Shown: one piece after another, positions 1 through 8,771 of the stretch
Layout: every line of letters starts with the position of its first letter
Position numbering within the stretch: position 1 is the stretch's first letter
Assembly: GCA_017427385.1 (NCBI GenBank)
Contig: JAFRSW010000004.1
Span: 93,330-157,329 of the forward strand
Reading direction: 5' to 3'
DNA length: 64,000 nucleotides
From: Bacteroidales bacterium
Lineage (GTDB): Bacteria; Bacteroidota; Bacteroidia; Bacteroidales; UBA932
Program-made: the position numbers and the translations under genes
The notes under the pieces: model-generated
The model's input: only the letters and a program-made list of their open reading frames with translations
The model's database searches: none
Told to the model about the DNA's origin: nothing

Positions 1-1674
1 AACGTAGTGGGCACCTGGACCCCGAAATTGGGGGAGGCTCACAGACTCAACGTGGTCGGTGGATGGAACCTCGAAGACCATCGCTACGACACCGAAACCA
101 TACTCCGCATGGGGATGATGTATCCCGGCATGACAAGTTTCGAGATGTTCGACGGCACGGAGGTAACTCTCCAGCAGTACGATAGCAATTGGCGCACCGT
201 GGGCGGTTTCGCACGTGCGAACTACACCTATCTTGGCAGATACATCCTCGAAGGATCCCTCCGATATGACGCCAATTCGCGTTTCCCTGTCAAGCAGAGG
301 GGCGGATGGTTCCCTTCCGCATCGGCCGGATGGCGAGTGTCCGAAGAGCCCTGGATGAAGCCTGTCAAGGGTACGGTAGATAACCTGAAGATACGTGCAA
401 ACTGGGGTTCGCTCGGCAACGGAGGCATCAGTCCTTACACTTTCATGGAGACGATGGCGGTGGGAAAGACCAGCGTAATCTTCGACGTAGGATTCGTTAC
501 CGTGGCTGGGCAGCCTGCGATAGTGCCCGACAGCCTTACCTGGGAGAGGATTACGACCTGGGACCTCGGTCTGGACCTGGACATGTTCAGCAACCGTCTC
601 TCATTCTCCGGCGACTATTATGTCCGTTACACCAACGACATGTATTCTTCCGGTCCGGAAATCCCTGCAATCCTCGGTGCCGCCACGCCTAAAGGCAACT
701 ACGGCCAGCTCACCACCAAGGGTTGGGAAACCACACTCTCCTGGCGGGATTCCTTCAAGGTTGCCGGAAGGGACCTGGCCTACTCCATCAAGGGCAGCCT
801 CTGGGACAGCCGCACATGGGTGACGCAATTCTACAACGAAAGCCACAATATATTCGACTTTTACGAGGGTAAGGAACTGGGCGAGTTGTGGGGCTTCCGC
901 ACGGACGGCCTGTTCATGAGCAATGAAGAGGCGGCCGCATGGTATCCGGACAGATATCACAACCTGCTGACCTCCACAACCCCCTATGCAGGAGATATCA
1001 GATTCCTGGATCTTGACGGCAACAAGGAAATCACCGCCGGCGCCGGCACGCTTGAAGATCATGGCGACCTGGATCGCATAGGCAACATCATGCCGCGTTA
1101 TCAATACGGCCTGAATATAGACTTGAAGTGGAACGGCCTCGGCCTCGGCCTGTTCTTCCAGGGAATCGGCCATCGCGACTGGTATCCTTCAGAAGGCTCT
1201 GGTTTCTTCTGGGGAGGATACGCCCGCGCATACGATTACGCCCTTAAGGACCAGCTGGACAGGGTAATCCTCGACAAGAGCACGGAAAACTGGACAGTCA
1301 CCAACCCCGGAGCCTACTGGCCCCGCCGGCTATATGCGGCCGCGAATGCCGGCAGTGGTCTTGGAACGATGAATTCCTACAACGACTACTTCCTCCAGAA
1401 TGCCGCCTATCTGAGGCTAAAGAACCTTACGCTGGACTACACTTTCCCGAAGAAACTTACAGAGAAAGTGAATATAGAAAAGCTCCGCATTTATTTCTCC
1501 GGAGAAAACCTGCTGACATTCTCCCCCATCTACAAGCATACCTCCATGTTTGATCCCGAAGTGATCGGCAAGGGAGATACCGACTTCGGCGGCCAGACTT
1601 CCACTACCGCGGGCGACGGGTACAGCTACCCCATGCTCAAGACTTTCACCTTCGGCATTAATCTTACTTTCTAA
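1..1674 (+). CDS. SusC-family TonB-dependent outer-membrane transporter, C-terminal part
   Basis: This is the C-terminal 557 residues of a SusC/RagA-type TonB-linked outer-membrane porin that imports oligosaccharides with its SusD partner. The reading frame is open to the first base, so the start, signal peptide, carboxypeptidase-like domain and plug lie upstream of the window; the GTG at 7 is internal. The visible part is beta-barrel, with family phrases such as ASAGWRVSEEPWM, WGSLGNGGISPY, FFQGIGHRDWYP and AAYLRLKNLTLDYTFPKK, and it ends in an aromatic outer-membrane terminus (FTFGINLTF). The SusD gene follows after 11 bases. The family assignment is firm; the substrate cannot be read from the sequence. 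Confidence 0.96.
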   Translation, partial: NVVGTWTPKLGEAHRLNVVGGWNLEDHRYDTETILRMGMMYPGMTSFEMFDGTEVTLQQYDSNWRTVGGFARANYTYLGRYILEGSLRYDANSRFPVKQRGGWFPSASAGWRVSEEPWMKPVKGTVDNLKIRANWGSLGNGGISPYTFMETMAVGKTSVIFDVGFVTVAGQPAIVPDSLTWERITTWDLGLDLDMFSNRLSFSGDYYVRYTNDMYSSGPEIPAILGAATPKGNYGQLTTKGWETTLSWRDSFKVAGRDLAYSIKGSLWDSRTWVTQFYNESHNIFDFYEGKELGELWGFRTDGLFMSNEEAAAWYPDRYHNLLTSTTPYAGDIRFLDLDGNKEITAGAGTLEDHGDLDRIGNIMPRYQYGLNIDLKWNGLGLGLFFQGIGHRDWYPSEGSGFFWGGYARAYDYALKDQLDRVILDKSTENWTVTNPGAYWPRRLYAAANAGSGLGTMNSYNDYFLQNAAYLRLKNLTLDYTFPKKLTEKVNIEKLRIYFSGENLLTFSPIYKHTSMFDPEVIGKGDTDFGGQTSTTAGDGYSYPMLKTFTFGINLTF

Positions 1675-1685
1675 ACTACAGGACG

Positions 1686-3503
1686 ATGAAAAAACATATA
1701 ATAATCATATTTGCAGCGCTTATCGCCTGCTCCTGCAGTGAATGGCTCGAGAGGACTCCTGCCAACAAATTCGCAGCCGAGACCTTCTTCGCATCTGAGT
1801 CCGACCTTGAATTATATGCGAACGGCCTGATCAATTCCGCCCTGCCGGGTGCTTCCGATATGGCTCTCGGCAGCGACCGTTACACCGATTTCTGCGGCAC
1901 ACGGCAATCCTATGACTTCTTCTGGGGCACATTTACCGCCGCCCAGGCGACCAACTGGAACTCCAGCACCTGGAGCTTCAACCGCCGTGTGGCGTATATG
2001 ATAGAGAATATGCCGCGTTGCAAGAACAATGTTTCCTCCGAAATCTACAACCATTACGAAGGTGTGGCCCGCTTCTGGCGCACGTGGATAACACTCAAGC
2101 GCATGAAGGTCTTCGGCGATATCTATTTCATCGATAAGGTCATCCAGCCTTCCGATTCCCTTATACTCTACGGCCCGCGCCAGGACAGGGAATACATCTG
2201 GCACAGGATGAAGGAAGACCTTGAGTTCGCCTGCGAAAACTGCCTCACTTCCGGCCAGGGCATCAACTCCGCCGGCAGGGTGTACGTGAACAAATATGTG
2301 GCCCTGGCTTTTGCATCGCACGCATTCCTCTTCGAAGGCACATACCGGAAGTACCACAGCGTCAATCCTTCCACGGGCAAGCCCTGGAACGGGGAATATG
2401 AAAGCGCAAACGAATTGCTCTCCCTCGCGGAAAAGTATGCCAAGGAACTTATAGACACAAAGGCGTTCTCGCTGAACAGCGATTACCGTTCGTTGTTTGT
2501 TTCCGCCACCCTTCCCACCGATGAGGTGATATGGGGATGCACTTATTCCAGCGAACTGAGCACGAACCATGGTGTCACCTACAAGTACTGCTCCACCACC
2601 TCCTCTCTCAGCTATTCTCCTACCAAGGAATATGTGAGGATGTTCCTGAAGACCGATGGCAAGCCTGCAGAAGAGGCGGTGAGCGTGACCAAGGAATTCA
2701 TTGGCCGCGACAAGCGCCTCGCCGCAACCGTGCTTTCCCCCGGCCAGACCTGGAAACGCCTGAACGGCAGCAATGAGGAACTACCTCCGAACTGGACCTG
2801 GACCTGTGCGGGATATGAGTGGATCAAGTGGGTTCAGCTGGAAGAAGAACCTATGAGTGCGGATAACAAGTCCTATAACTCCATCCCCATTATCCGTTAT
2901 GCGGAGGTGCTGCTGAACTATGCCGAAGCTGCCGCGGAACTGGGGCACATGACCCAGACCATCTGGGACCAGACGATAGGGGCCCTGCGCACCAGGGCAG
3001 GAGTCGCCAGCATTTATCCCGGCAGTGCAGGATATGTGGCCGATACATGGCTCCGCAACTACTACACCCTGGATGTCAAGCATCCTTCCACCCTCACCGA
3101 CATACAACTGGAGATTCGCCGCGAAAGGGCCACGGAACTCACTCTTGAGGGCCAGAGTCGTTATGACGACCTGATGCGCTGGTGCCTCGGGGACCTTATC
3201 GAGCGCCGCTACAACCACCAGGGATGGAGGGGTATCTATATAACGCCCGAAGAGGCGGCGTCAGGATTCACCTGGGCCGGCAAGACATATACGGTGTCTT
3301 CCGCCAAGGCCTCGAATGAAACCAATTATAAGATTTCCGGCACTGCCAACAGCAACTGGAGCCTGTCCAACGGCACTTACGGCTATCTTATCTACAACTA
3401 CAAGCTTGTTTGGGATGATATGATGTACACCCATCCGATTCCCCTTTCTGCTCTGAATGTAAATCCCAACCTCGGCCAGAACGAAGGTTGGCAGTGGATG
3501 TAA
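1686..3503 (+). CDS. SusD/RagB-family glycan-binding lipoprotein
   Basis: This 605-residue surface lipoprotein is the SusD partner that caps the preceding SusC barrel and binds glycan. The N-terminus is a lipoprotein signal with a hydrophobic run and Cys at residue 17 (IACSC). It then shows the SusD opening WLERTPANKFAAETFF and the TPR-like helical core, with later phrases RYAEVLLNYAEAAAELG and EIRRERATELTLEGQSRYDDLMRW that are diagnostic of RagB/SusD. It ends with MYTHPIPLSALNVNPNLGQNEGW, also typical. It lies 11 bases after susC and 18 bases before the next lipoprotein, so it is in the same operon. Confidence 0.97.
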   Translation: MKKHIIIIFAALIACSCSEWLERTPANKFAAETFFASESDLELYANGLINSALPGASDMALGSDRYTDFCGTRQSYDFFWGTFTAAQATNWNSSTWSFNRRVAYMIENMPRCKNNVSSEIYNHYEGVARFWRTWITLKRMKVFGDIYFIDKVIQPSDSLILYGPRQDREYIWHRMKEDLEFACENCLTSGQGINSAGRVYVNKYVALAFASHAFLFEGTYRKYHSVNPSTGKPWNGEYESANELLSLAEKYAKELIDTKAFSLNSDYRSLFVSATLPTDEVIWGCTYSSELSTNHGVTYKYCSTTSSLSYSPTKEYVRMFLKTDGKPAEEAVSVTKEFIGRDKRLAATVLSPGQTWKRLNGSNEELPPNWTWTCAGYEWIKWVQLEEEPMSADNKSYNSIPIIRYAEVLLNYAEAAAELGHMTQTIWDQTIGALRTRAGVASIYPGSAGYVADTWLRNYYTLDVKHPSTLTDIQLEIRRERATELTLEGQSRYDDLMRWCLGDLIERRYNHQGWRGIYITPEEAASGFTWAGKTYTVSSAKASNETNYKISGTANSNWSLSNGTYGYLIYNYKLVWDDMMYTHPIPLSALNVNPNLGQNEGWQWM

Positions 3504-3521
3504 TATAAATAGTCATATACT

Positions 3522-5153
3522 ATGAAAAAGAATTTATTGCGTTTGATCGTTGCAGTTTCTGCGCTGGGTTTCCTGGCTGCGGGCTGTGAAAAAGATCCGA
3601 AAAATGAAGGCAAGGAGGACCAGTTCATCAACGTCAGCCCCGATAAAATCGAGGCCGGCTTTGAAGAAAAAGTCACAGAAATCACTGTCGAGTCCAACTG
3701 CTCATGGACTATCTCCAAGACGGATTCCGAAGGTACGGCCGTAGACTGGGTTAAGTGCGACAAGACCACCGGAAAAGACAATACCACCTTCAATGTGAAG
3801 GTTTTCAAGAACGAAACCGCATCCGCCCGCAGGGCCACCGTAACCCTTGCAAGCGGCGATACCAAAGCCTTTATCGACGTCTCGCAGGGAGCCAATCCTA
3901 ATCCGGAAAAACCCGATGACCCCGTTATCCCGGATGATCCTCAGCCCGGCACGGATCCGGAGCCTTACGGAGATGTTGTCAAACTTGCTTTCGACTTTAC
4001 CCAGACTCCTTTCGACGGCTGGCCTACAGCCTCAAACTATGATCATACGGAAGGCGGAATCAACTGTGTTTATCCGCTTGGAGGAAGGGACTACACCTTT
4101 GTGCTGGCCGATTGCGGTGGTGCTGCCAAGGCACAGATGTACTGGGCCGTTGACGGTACCCCACGCCTCGCTTTCGGCGCCCAGTACCGCTACCTCGGCC
4201 TTCCCGCCATTGATGGATATATCCTCTGCTCGGTCGCATGCACCAGCGTTCTGTTGAATGACGCGTCAGCGTCCATGGCGCCGAAGATGGCCATTACAAA
4301 CAAGATTGCCGCTTCAGCCGCAGATGCCAAGGCCATAACGGACGACTCTGCGGATATAGTCGCCGGAGGAAAATTCCAGACATGGACAGCGGGTGGTGGC
4401 GGCACCTATACTTATAATCTGACAGGTCTGGCGGTCAACACCGTATATTACATATATGCGCTGGTGAAAGGAGCGGTTTCCACTCTTGAACTGACTTACT
4501 ACAAAGAAGGAACGACCCCTCCCGCCCCGGATCCCGGAACCGATCCCGGCACCGACCCTGATCCCGGCACTGACCCTGATCCCGGAACTGATCCTGACCC
4601 CGGCACGGATCCCTATCAGCCGTCTGCCGATGCCATCGCCCTGAGTTTCGACTTTACGGTCACGCCTCTGGAGGGTTGGCCTACGGAGGCTAAAGGATAT
4701 GACACATCAACCGGAAAAGAGTGCGTCTATCCTCTGGAAGGAAAAGATTACTCTTTCCTTCTTGCCGACTGCGGAGGTGCTGCCAATGCCAACATGTTCT
4801 GGAATCCCGGCCCTCCCGCATTCCTCTCGTTCAATGCTCAATACCGTTATCTTGGACTTCCCACAGTGGAAGGACTCAGGCTCAAGAGGGTTTACTGCGA
4901 AAACGTGTATCTTTCGACCCAGGTTCCCAAGTTCTACATAACCAACAAGGTCGCAGCATCAGCAAACGACGCGAAAGCGATCACCAATGATTCCGATGAT
5001 GTCGTGGATGGCGGAGAGTTCCAAACCTGGGACGCTGCCGGCGGTGGAAAGTACACATACACCCTTAGCGGTACGGAACTTAATACCAGATACTACATCT
5101 ATGCGCAGGTAAAGGGCGCCGTTTCCAAACTTGTACTCACCTATGACAAATAG
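3522..5153 (+). CDS. Surface lipoprotein: BACON domain plus two copies of an unnamed domain
   Basis: A 543-residue lipoprotein with Cys at residue 22 (LAAGC). After an acidic linker there is a BACON-type domain at about 35-125, with CSWTISK and the closing strand AFIDVSQG, a fold often found on glycan-binding or glycan-degrading surface proteins of Bacteroidetes. Two copies of an unnamed domain follow, at about 150-335 and 370-543, separated by a PGTDP-repeat linker. Each copy runs FDFT..P..GWPT, C-VYPL-G-YxF, LADCGGAAxAxMxW, YRYLGLP and ends in a Tyr-rich strand (YYIYA.VKGAVS.L.LTY). The same domain occurs in the lipoproteins at 8772 and 10362. In place it would be the locus's extra surface glycan-binding protein; that role is inferred. 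Its last 11 bases overlap the next gene. Confidence 0.8.
   Translation: MKKNLLRLIVAVSALGFLAAGCEKDPKNEGKEDQFINVSPDKIEAGFEEKVTEITVESNCSWTISKTDSEGTAVDWVKCDKTTGKDNTTFNVKVFKNETASARRATVTLASGDTKAFIDVSQGANPNPEKPDDPVIPDDPQPGTDPEPYGDVVKLAFDFTQTPFDGWPTASNYDHTEGGINCVYPLGGRDYTFVLADCGGAAKAQMYWAVDGTPRLAFGAQYRYLGLPAIDGYILCSVACTSVLLNDASASMAPKMAITNKIAASAADAKAITDDSADIVAGGKFQTWTAGGGGTYTYNLTGLAVNTVYYIYALVKGAVSTLELTYYKEGTTPPAPDPGTDPGTDPDPGTDPDPGTDPDPGTDPYQPSADAIALSFDFTVTPLEGWPTEAKGYDTSTGKECVYPLEGKDYSFLLADCGGAANANMFWNPGPPAFLSFNAQYRYLGLPTVEGLRLKRVYCENVYLSTQVPKFYITNKVAASANDAKAITNDSDDVVDGGEFQTWDAAGGGKYTYTLSGTELNTRYYIYAQVKGAVSKLVLTYDK
4530..4611 (+). repeat. In-gene tandem repeat coding for a PGTDP linker
   Basis: Imperfect units of 12 and 18 bases encode DPGTDP and DPDPGTDP several times in a row between the two domain copies of the lipoprotein at 3522. 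The repeats are in frame, so copy-number change would alter spacer length without breaking the gene. Acidic Pro/Gly/Thr spacers of this kind usually hold surface domains apart. Confidence 0.85.
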
Positions 5154-6348
5154 GCTATCAATAATCCTTGTTGCTATCGCAGGGGCCCTTCTGGGCTCCT
5201 GCGGAGAGAAGGACACACCGCCGGTTGCAGAATCCCTTGCCGTCGAGCCCTCGGAAATCAATGCCGTCAAGGACATTGCAAGCTACAAGATCGATATCGT
5301 TTCCAACACATCGTGGACGGCATCTTTTGCAGGAGAATCCGGAGAAGAGGCTACCTGGGGAGTTCTTAACCGCACTTCCGGCACGGGGGACGCGAGCCTG
5401 ACGTTGCGTCTTTACGAAAATAAATACAAGAGCAGCCGGGCAGCAACCCTGAACGTGAAAACAAAGGGTGGACTGTCTGCGAGCATAGCGGTCACGCAGG
5501 AAGGAGACTCCGGCTCCCAGCAGGAGCAGGCCACCATAAAACTGCGGGCAGGCACATATAACATGCGCGGAAGCTGGCTGACGGAGAGCGACGCCAACAA
5601 CTCATGGGAAAACCGCAAAACGCGCATGCAGCAGTCGCTGCAGGAATGCGCTTTCGACATATTTGGCATGCAGGAGGTTGGGACCGCCCAGCAATCCTGG
5701 CTCAATTCCACCTTTGCCGACACCTGGACATTCAAATTCTTCAGCCCTTATTCCCAGAATGGCAGCGGTGACAGGGGACAGGGAATCGCCTGGAGGACGG
5801 ACTCCTTCACCATGAGCAACTGGCACTATTTCTGGCTTGGGAGCGACCACGGCACGATGAGCACCAATGATACCGGTACTAACGGAAGTTTCAAGCGTGG
5901 CGGATGCTGCTGCGTGCTCACGCATAAAGCCAGCGGAGTGAAGCTATTCTTCATGAACACTCACGGATGCATGAATGCCGATAAGAGAGAAGAGTATGCC
6001 GCACAGTATGAGCAGATGGAGAAACTTTACAATGTGGACGGCCTTCCCTCCTTCTTTGTCGGAGACATGAATTCCTCGGAGTCCTCGGAATTGGGTTCTC
6101 CCTACATGGTTTATACTTCTTATTGGAAAGACTCCTTCAATGAAGCGCCGGCAAACAGGAAATCCGGCAGCACCAATACGTTCAACGGCTATTCTTCAAC
6201 TAGCGGAAAGAGCCGCATAGACATGATATTCTTCCGCGGAGGAAACCCCATATCGATCGAAACATATGCGTGCAAGAACACGCTTTACGGAGGGTTGTAC
6301 GCCTCCGACCACTTCCCCGTGTATGCAGATGTATCGATCACAAACTGA
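5143..6348 (+). CDS. Lipoprotein with BACON domain and endonuclease/exonuclease/phosphatase (EEP) domain
   Basis: A 401-residue secreted protein. I chose ATG 5143, not the TTG at 5131, because it gives a clean lipoprotein signal with LLGSC and Cys at residue 20; this start overlaps the previous gene by 11 bases. A BACON-like domain fills about residues 30-125 (IVSNTSWTASF, ending SIAVTQEG). From about 136 comes a full EEP (DNase I/exonuclease III fold) domain with the expected metal and catalytic residues in GTYNMRG, GMQEVG, MNTHG, GDMNSSE and the C-terminal ASDHFP. EEP enzymes hydrolyse phosphodiesters or phosphomonoesters of nucleic acids, lipids or sugars; which one cannot be read here. 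Two related EEP genes follow in the same locus. Confidence 0.85.
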   Translation: MTNRLSIILVAIAGALLGSCGEKDTPPVAESLAVEPSEINAVKDIASYKIDIVSNTSWTASFAGESGEEATWGVLNRTSGTGDASLTLRLYENKYKSSRAATLNVKTKGGLSASIAVTQEGDSGSQQEQATIKLRAGTYNMRGSWLTESDANNSWENRKTRMQQSLQECAFDIFGMQEVGTAQQSWLNSTFADTWTFKFFSPYSQNGSGDRGQGIAWRTDSFTMSNWHYFWLGSDHGTMSTNDTGTNGSFKRGGCCCVLTHKASGVKLFFMNTHGCMNADKREEYAAQYEQMEKLYNVDGLPSFFVGDMNSSESSELGSPYMVYTSYWKDSFNEAPANRKSGSTNTFNGYSSTSGKSRIDMIFFRGGNPISIETYACKNTLYGGLYASDHFPVYADVSITN

Positions 6349-6354
6349 TTTATA

Positions 6355-7710
6355 ATGAAAAAAAGCTTTATAATAGCACTTGCGTCGCTTGCCTGCGCGT
6401 CTGTAATACAGGCAAAAGATATAGACCTCAAGAAGTACGGAGCAAAGGCCGATGGCAAGACCAAGGTTACCAAAGTGCTTCAGAAGGCCATTGATGAGGT
6501 TTCAAATGCCGGTGGCGGAAAGGTTGTCCTCTCTGGAGGGACCTTCCTCGTGACCCCCTTCGAGATTAAAAGCGGGGTGGAACTGGTCATCGACGCCGAT
6601 GCCGTCCTCCTGGCTTCGCCCGATCTCGCAGATTATCCGGAACGCACCGATGTGCGGCATTATGATTCCGAGGCGATGCCACGCTTCAGGAACGTTTCCC
6701 TGATTTATGCCGATGAGGCCGAGAACATAGCCATCACCGGCCGCGGCGTAATCGACTGCAACGGAACATGTTTCACCAAACCGAAGGAAGGAGACAATTG
6801 GACGGGCTGGCACTTTGTCCGCACCGTGCCGCGCAAACAATCCCTCCCCAGGGTGGTATTCTTTGCCGGATGCAAGAATGTGAGGATTACCGATGTGACC
6901 ATGCGCAACCAGCCTGCCGGATGGAGTTATTGGATTCACGACTGCGATTATGTCCATTTCGACCGCTGCAACATCCTTGCAGACGTCCGCTATCCCAACA
7001 ACGACGGCATTCACCTGAACTGCTCGCGCGATGTTACGGTGTCCAACTGCATCATAGAATCCGGCGATGATTCTATCATCATCCGCGCCAACAGCCGTTC
7101 CCTAAAGGAGGATAAGGCCTGCGAACGTGTGACCATCACCAACTGCGTACTTCGCAGCTGGTCGGCGGCAATTCGCCTCGGATGGACAAACGATGGGATA
7201 ATACGCGACTGCTTGCTTTCCAATCTGGTTATTTATGACTCTTCGAAAGGGGTGAGCATAGATCTGCCGGAATACACGGCTCGAAACCCTCAGGATGCAT
7301 CTAACGACTATGGCAGGGAAGCTACCCTGATTGAGAATATCCACTTCTCCAACATCCGCATGGATAAGGTATTCTACCCCGTTTACGGCCGGGTTCATGA
7401 AAATCCGGAGGTCCTTGCTGCGGCTATCCGCAATCTTCGCTTTACCGACATGCAGGTGGAATCTATGTATATGCCTTATCTGCAGGGCAGGAAAGACTGT
7501 CCTTTCCAGGATATTCTTTTCAGCAACTGCCGGTTTACGCGTCTTACCCAGGCAGATATGCCTGATGTGAACCGACATGGTCCCGTGCCGAAGAAAATGC
7601 CCGAAATGTTTGTACATGTGGAGAGAGTCAACTTCGAGAATTGTTCATTCACCTTTACCGGCGACTTCAATTTCAAGAACAATTACGATTGGACTGCAGC
7701 GGACAGATAA
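6355..7710 (+). CDS. GH28-like (polygalacturonase-fold) right-handed beta-helix protein
   Basis: A 451-residue secreted protein with a signal peptide cleaved near VIQA (residue 20). The opening DLKKYGAKADGKTK and AGGGKVVLSGGTFL is the standard start of the pectate-lyase/GH28 superfamily beta-helix, followed by ITGRGVIDCNG. Of the GH28 active-site motifs, the Asp residues of NND (215-217) and GDD (237-239) are present. The GHG histidine motif and the RIK motif are not: the corresponding stretches read RSWSAAIRLGW and KGVSIDLPEY. It is therefore either a divergent GH28-like hydrolase or a sibling family acting on another glycan. It starts 6 bases after the EEP gene, within the operon. Confidence 0.85.
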   Translation: MKKSFIIALASLACASVIQAKDIDLKKYGAKADGKTKVTKVLQKAIDEVSNAGGGKVVLSGGTFLVTPFEIKSGVELVIDADAVLLASPDLADYPERTDVRHYDSEAMPRFRNVSLIYADEAENIAITGRGVIDCNGTCFTKPKEGDNWTGWHFVRTVPRKQSLPRVVFFAGCKNVRITDVTMRNQPAGWSYWIHDCDYVHFDRCNILADVRYPNNDGIHLNCSRDVTVSNCIIESGDDSIIIRANSRSLKEDKACERVTITNCVLRSWSAAIRLGWTNDGIIRDCLLSNLVIYDSSKGVSIDLPEYTARNPQDASNDYGREATLIENIHFSNIRMDKVFYPVYGRVHENPEVLAAAIRNLRFTDMQVESMYMPYLQGRKDCPFQDILFSNCRFTRLTQADMPDVNRHGPVPKKMPEMFVHVERVNFENCSFTFTGDFNFKNNYDWTAADR

Positions 7711-7714
7711 TGCC

Positions 7715-8611
7715 ATGGTTATGCGAAAGATATTCTTTATGATGGCCGCCACCATGGCAACTCTCTTTCTCGCCTGTGCAATTTGTCCGGCGAAGAAGCC
7801 GGCACAGCTCCGTGTCGGTTCATATAACCTGCGTCGTGCTCCGCTGGATGCGAAAAGCCCGGACAATAACTGGCAGGCCCGTGAGCCGAGGGTAATCCAG
7901 TCCATCCTGGCCTGCAAATTCGATATATGCGGCTTGCAGGAAGTGGATTCTAAGGAGCAGGAAAGTGTTCCCCGTCTGCTCGCTGAAAACGGGGCGGATT
8001 ATGATTGCTATTTCTTCGGCCCTTATGCGGAAGATGGCCATGGCACCAAGGCACACGGCGTAATCTGGCGCAAAGATCGTTTCGCCCTCGTGGGAGAACC
8101 CCATTATTTCTGGACATCCAATCCTCCGGAGAAAAGACAAATTAACGACGGAGGTAAGTTCATGAGGGGTGGTTTTTGCCTGACGCTGAGGGAGGTGAAA
8201 GGTCGCCGCTATTATTTCGTGATGGTGACGCACGCTCCTCTCAACAAGCAGGACCATGCCGCCGGTGCCCATATCTTCATCGATATGGAAAAGAAATACA
8301 ATCCGAAAGGGTATCCCTCTTTTTTCGTTGGTGATTTCAATGCCAGGGAAAGCGACGACGCTTCGGCCACCTATAGGACTTGGTGGACGGATTCTTTTCA
8401 CGCCTTCGATGCCAACCCCGAATTTCGCACCGGCCCTCAAGGCACATTCAATGGTTGGAAACCGGAACCGCTCCCAACCAACCGCATAGATTTCATTTAC
8501 TACAAGGGAAAAGGAGTGACGCCGCTTCGTTATGTTTGCGACGACACCCTTTACGGCGGGCTCGTAGCCTCCGACCATTTCCCCATATACGTAGATTTCA
8601 GAATCAAATAG
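7715..8611 (+). CDS. Secreted EEP-family hydrolase
   Basis: A protein of 298 residues with a signal sequence (MVMRKIFFMMAATMATLFLAC, possible lipid-bearing Cys at 21) followed directly by an EEP domain without BACON. Catalytic elements are in place: GSYNLRR, GLQEVD, VTHAP, GDFNARE and ASDHFP at the C-terminus. It closely resembles the EEP domains at 5143 and 11826, including NNWQAREPRV and the shared ending TLYGGLVASDHFPIY. ATG codons at 7715 and 7721 are both possible; the difference is two residues. It starts 4 bases after the GH28-like gene. Substrate unknown; a phosphodiester in the target glycan is one possibility, extracellular nucleic acid another. Confidence 0.85.
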   Translation: MVMRKIFFMMAATMATLFLACAICPAKKPAQLRVGSYNLRRAPLDAKSPDNNWQAREPRVIQSILACKFDICGLQEVDSKEQESVPRLLAENGADYDCYFFGPYAEDGHGTKAHGVIWRKDRFALVGEPHYFWTSNPPEKRQINDGGKFMRGGFCLTLREVKGRRYYFVMVTHAPLNKQDHAAGAHIFIDMEKKYNPKGYPSFFVGDFNARESDDASATYRTWWTDSFHAFDANPEFRTGPQGTFNGWKPEPLPTNRIDFIYYKGKGVTPLRYVCDDTLYGGLVASDHFPIYVDFRIK

Positions 8612-8622
8612 CATAAAACACT

Positions 8623-8760
8623 ATGAAAACAAAAGAGTATCTGCCACCGGCAGTTCAAGTTTTATCCATGAAGACAGAAGGTCTTGTGTGTACCAGTGAC
8701 ATCATCCTTTCTACGGTAGCCACCGAAGAATGGGATGTAGTTGATTTATCCACCCTTTAA
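8623..8760 (+). CDS. 45-residue peptide, family member 1
   Basis: A small open frame beginning MKTKEYLPPAVQVLSMK and ending WDVVDLSTL. It is real on comparative grounds: a second frame of exactly the same length at 10213 shares the pattern Y..P...VL..K.EG[LI]VC[TA]S, then an acidic residue, W-D-x-V-x-L near the end. Both sit directly before a fimbrillin-like lipoprotein gene, with 11 bases between the TAA and the lipoprotein ATG. There is no signal peptide or membrane segment. The single Cys in the EG.VC.S core is conserved in both. Function unknown; no modification enzyme is seen nearby that would make it a clear precursor peptide. Confidence 0.75.
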   Translation: MKTKEYLPPAVQVLSMKTEGLVCTSDIILSTVATEEWDVVDLSTL

Positions 8761-8771
8761 TGCAGACGATT

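Noticed and set aside
4530-4611. PGTDP repeat as a separate regulatory element
   Set aside because: It is in frame inside a lipoprotein and is explained as a linker.
5131-5142. Upstream TTG start for the BACON-EEP lipoprotein
   Set aside because: It only adds MYSP before a good lipoprotein signal; ATG 5143 is simpler.
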